Assembly: GCF_016805985.1 (NCBI RefSeq)
Contig: NZ_CP017661.1
Location: forward strand, 2,790,001 to 2,854,000
DNA from: Microbacterium sp. JZ31
Lineage (GTDB): Bacteria > Actinomycetota > Actinomycetes > Actinomycetales > Microbacteriaceae
Reading direction: 5' to 3'
Length of the DNA: 64,000 nt
In this document: piece after piece, positions 63,401 to 64,000 of the stretch
Layout of the letters: each line of letters begins with the position of its first letter
Position numbering within the stretch: position 1 is the first letter of the stretch
Notes under the pieces: model-generated
What the model was told of the DNA's origin: nothing
The model's database searches: none
What the model saw: the letters and a program-made list of their open reading frames with translations, nothing else
Program-made: the position numbers and the translations under genes

Positions 63401-63835
63401 CAGGTAGTGGATAATCGCCCGGTCTAGGGATGCGAACTCGCTGCCCACCTGCGCCGCGTACCACTCCTGATCGAAGATCAGCGACGCCTTGATCAGCCGG
63501 ATCTCCTTCCCGTACGACTGCGCGGCGCGCTGCACCTCCGACTCCGCCATCGGGGCGACCACGGCCGCCGTCGCAAGAGGTGCGGGCGCCGGTTTGCTCA
63601 ACTTGCCGCGCATGTTCCCGATCAGATGGCGCTCGAGCTTGCGCGCCGCCGAGAAAATCCGCGTGCTCAGCGCGCGCCGCGTGTCGACGAGCAGCAGAAG
63701 CACGGCGATCTGAAGCAGCCCGAGCAGGATGATCGCGACCGCCTCCGCGAACACTGCCGCGATCACGAGGGCTGTCAGCACTGCTGCACCGAGCAGCACC
63801 AGGGCGATCCTCCGCTTGTTCTTCACCTGACTCAC
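60437..63835 (-). CDS. Large multidomain glycosyltransferase (two GT2-like modules and a CgeB-like GT-B module)
   Basis: A 1132-residue protein. Two helices (about residues 9-51) anchor it. Residues 105-235 contain a WYxxQV..HYL.RG...HPLF domain found beside wall-glycan transferases. A GT-A module starts at VSVILPTWNRAGSLRAALES (about 295) with the DSD metal motif at 380-382. A second, degenerate GT2-like module spans about 545-770. The end (from about 830) resembles CgeB/GT1-type domains: NEELRRYYRSAEWALNDHWA, SNRIFDVLASGGRLL. GTG 63835 overlaps the previous frame (GTGA); GTG 63826 has a better spaced GGGGAG and may be the true start. Confidence 0.83.
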   Translation of the reverse strand: MSQVKNKRRIALVLLGAAVLTALVIAAVFAEAVAIILLGLLQIAVLLLLVDTRRALSTRIFSAARKLERHLIGNMRGKLSKPAPAPLATAAVVAPMAESEVQRAAQSYGKEIRLIKASLIFDQEWYAAQVGSEFASLDRAIIHYLTRGRRGGFTPHPLFNQQWLVQDRWSAEGQDPLISYVRNEGGLWERSTSPLFDPSKLDAKLKKSDYGPLSAFLRDRGADWPLPYAVDAAFSREGLTLEEARVFLLERLTQWRAIEHAIAPTRGSAEPPQSSRALEQALNVFRRRAETPPLVSVILPTWNRAGSLRAALESITQQSYENWELIVADDGSIDDTALVLEAEAARDPRIKPLLLEHRGVSAARNSALAHARGAYVAFLDSDKVWEPDFLLSMVAFLEVHGHDAGYSVVEVSLNGKSLYRTTPATRESLRVANSIDQTAIVARRSLIDRTGGFDESLLRAVDYDLILSLSELTDLVQVPYVGVRYSEDDQDPNRISEAQSIAWNFYVRDRRRWVDTEIARIEPGLVSIIVDGARGGEDAQAAVANVAEHLGDVEAEIIVVPASTSWIALQSTWLVEFASVADVRVLPMAGGSDRPPLRINNALRSARGELVLVTTADHRFEEGTVADLVSEMEDSDAAAVHPVVLDSRRLISDAGVVYAPDGRDPVGLLAGLPAGWAAWESTAVAVPGASLPLLLRASTVRRITGLNTKLKQLWVDVDMSQRAARDESKPVVLSTSSTVQLREASVFGRREGSEADVRMFAALWPKAPQGSEEAMRAAGVAATFHGFTAISAPKAPSAWTSATWRPRDRQWAERVVDRPSEPLQWSIKTAAPADERAASWGDFHFANSLAAALRSLGHRASVDYGPNAERATANADDVVVNLRGLKDVQLPVGATSLIWVISHPDLVTAKELEAYDIRYAASLSWPRLVAEQWGVDVNPLLQCTDPERFYIDDQLVPEVQDRLLMVGNSRNQYRPAAWQTANAGMPVAIYGNGWEKFVDEKYIAGSYVPNEELRRYYRSAEWALNDHWADMREQGFISNRIFDVLASGGRLLTDDVEGLPELFPADVLPNGVATFSTPLELLAIAETGPAKYYDDDVLRKISDYVRSQHSFLARAGVMVEDVRRLRAQARPR

Positions 63836-64000
63836 TCCCCCCGCGAGACGCGCGTCGCGAACTCGCCATCCATGCAGTACCCCAACCCGGAGCTCGCGAG
63901 CTCGGCCGGATCACGGAGTACGTTGTGCTCACCCGGTCGGAACGGGTAGCTCGCTCGAGTGTCTCTCAAGAATTCCCGCACCGACGCCATCTCGTGCGGG
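63832..64000 (-). CDS. C-terminal end of an unidentified gene (starts beyond window)
   Basis: The minus strand is open from the last base to TGA 63834-63832, reading HEMASVREFLRDTRASYPF, GYCMDGEFATRVSRGE. The stop overlaps the GTG of the large glycosyltransferase gene in the GTGA manner used throughout this window, which supports it being coding. Only about 55 residues are visible and I recognise no family. Confidence 0.45.
   Translation of the reverse strand, partial: PHEMASVREFLRDTRASYPFRPGEHNVLRDPAELASSGLGYCMDGEFATRVSRGE

Overview
This window is high-GC DNA (mostly around 70% G+C) with frequent GTG and TTG starts, many ATGA/GTGA stop-start overlaps and several apparently leaderless promoters. 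The ribosomal gene order, the short LID in adenylate kinase, a type I pantothenate kinase close to the mycobacterial protein, LxxTG-type surface proteins and a luxS-mtnN pair point to an actinobacterium, most likely Microbacteriaceae (Microbacterium-like). The genus is an inference from gene content. I see no rRNA, tRNA, CRISPR array or insertion sequence.

Layout. 1-2810: the end of a hexarate catabolism operon (glucarate dehydratase, galactarate/talarate dehydratase, GntR-FCD regulator). 2928-7580: DUF3072 protein, coaA, a Ppx/GppA phosphatase, glmM, rpsI and rplM. 7931-24690: an exopolysaccharide (EPS) locus sitting between rplM and truA. It encodes a BY-kinase, a low-molecular-weight tyrosine phosphatase, a Wzy polymerase, a Wzx flippase, a glycosyltransferase, a glucuronyl C5-epimerase-like protein, and a four-gene set resembling UDP-N,N'-diacetylbacillosamine synthesis plus its phosphoglycosyl transferase. 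A DUF4012 protein and a sortase-type surface protein are divergent from it. 24758-28001: an EEP-fold hydrolase, truA, a palindromic repeat array, mtnN and luxS. 28189-44466: the alpha, spc and S10 ribosomal clusters with secY, adk, map, infA and rpoA, all on the minus strand; rpsN and rpsD are absent from their usual places. 44991-47229: a DUF559-like protein flanked by palindromic elements, a secreted transglycosylase-like protein and a small MT0933-like protein. 47359-64000: a second surface-polysaccharide locus with a WbaP-like phosphoglycosyl transferase, a second DUF4012 protein, a secreted glycoside hydrolase, glycosyltransferases, a glycosyltransferase-pyruvyltransferase fusion, and a Wzm/Wzt ABC exporter.

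How the genes fit together. The first EPS locus looks like a Wzx/Wzy pathway: an amino-sugar phosphate is loaded on a lipid carrier, extended, flipped and polymerised, with length controlled by the BY-kinase and phosphatase pair. The second locus looks like an ABC-transporter pathway. DUF4012 proteins occur in both.

Sequence quality. Three genes (rplO, the flippase and one glycosyltransferase) are each broken by the apparent loss of one base from a five-base G/C run. Because rplO encodes a core ribosomal protein, assembly or base-calling error is the best explanation for it, and probably for the other two. The epimerase-like gene carries a different lesion, an in-frame TGA.
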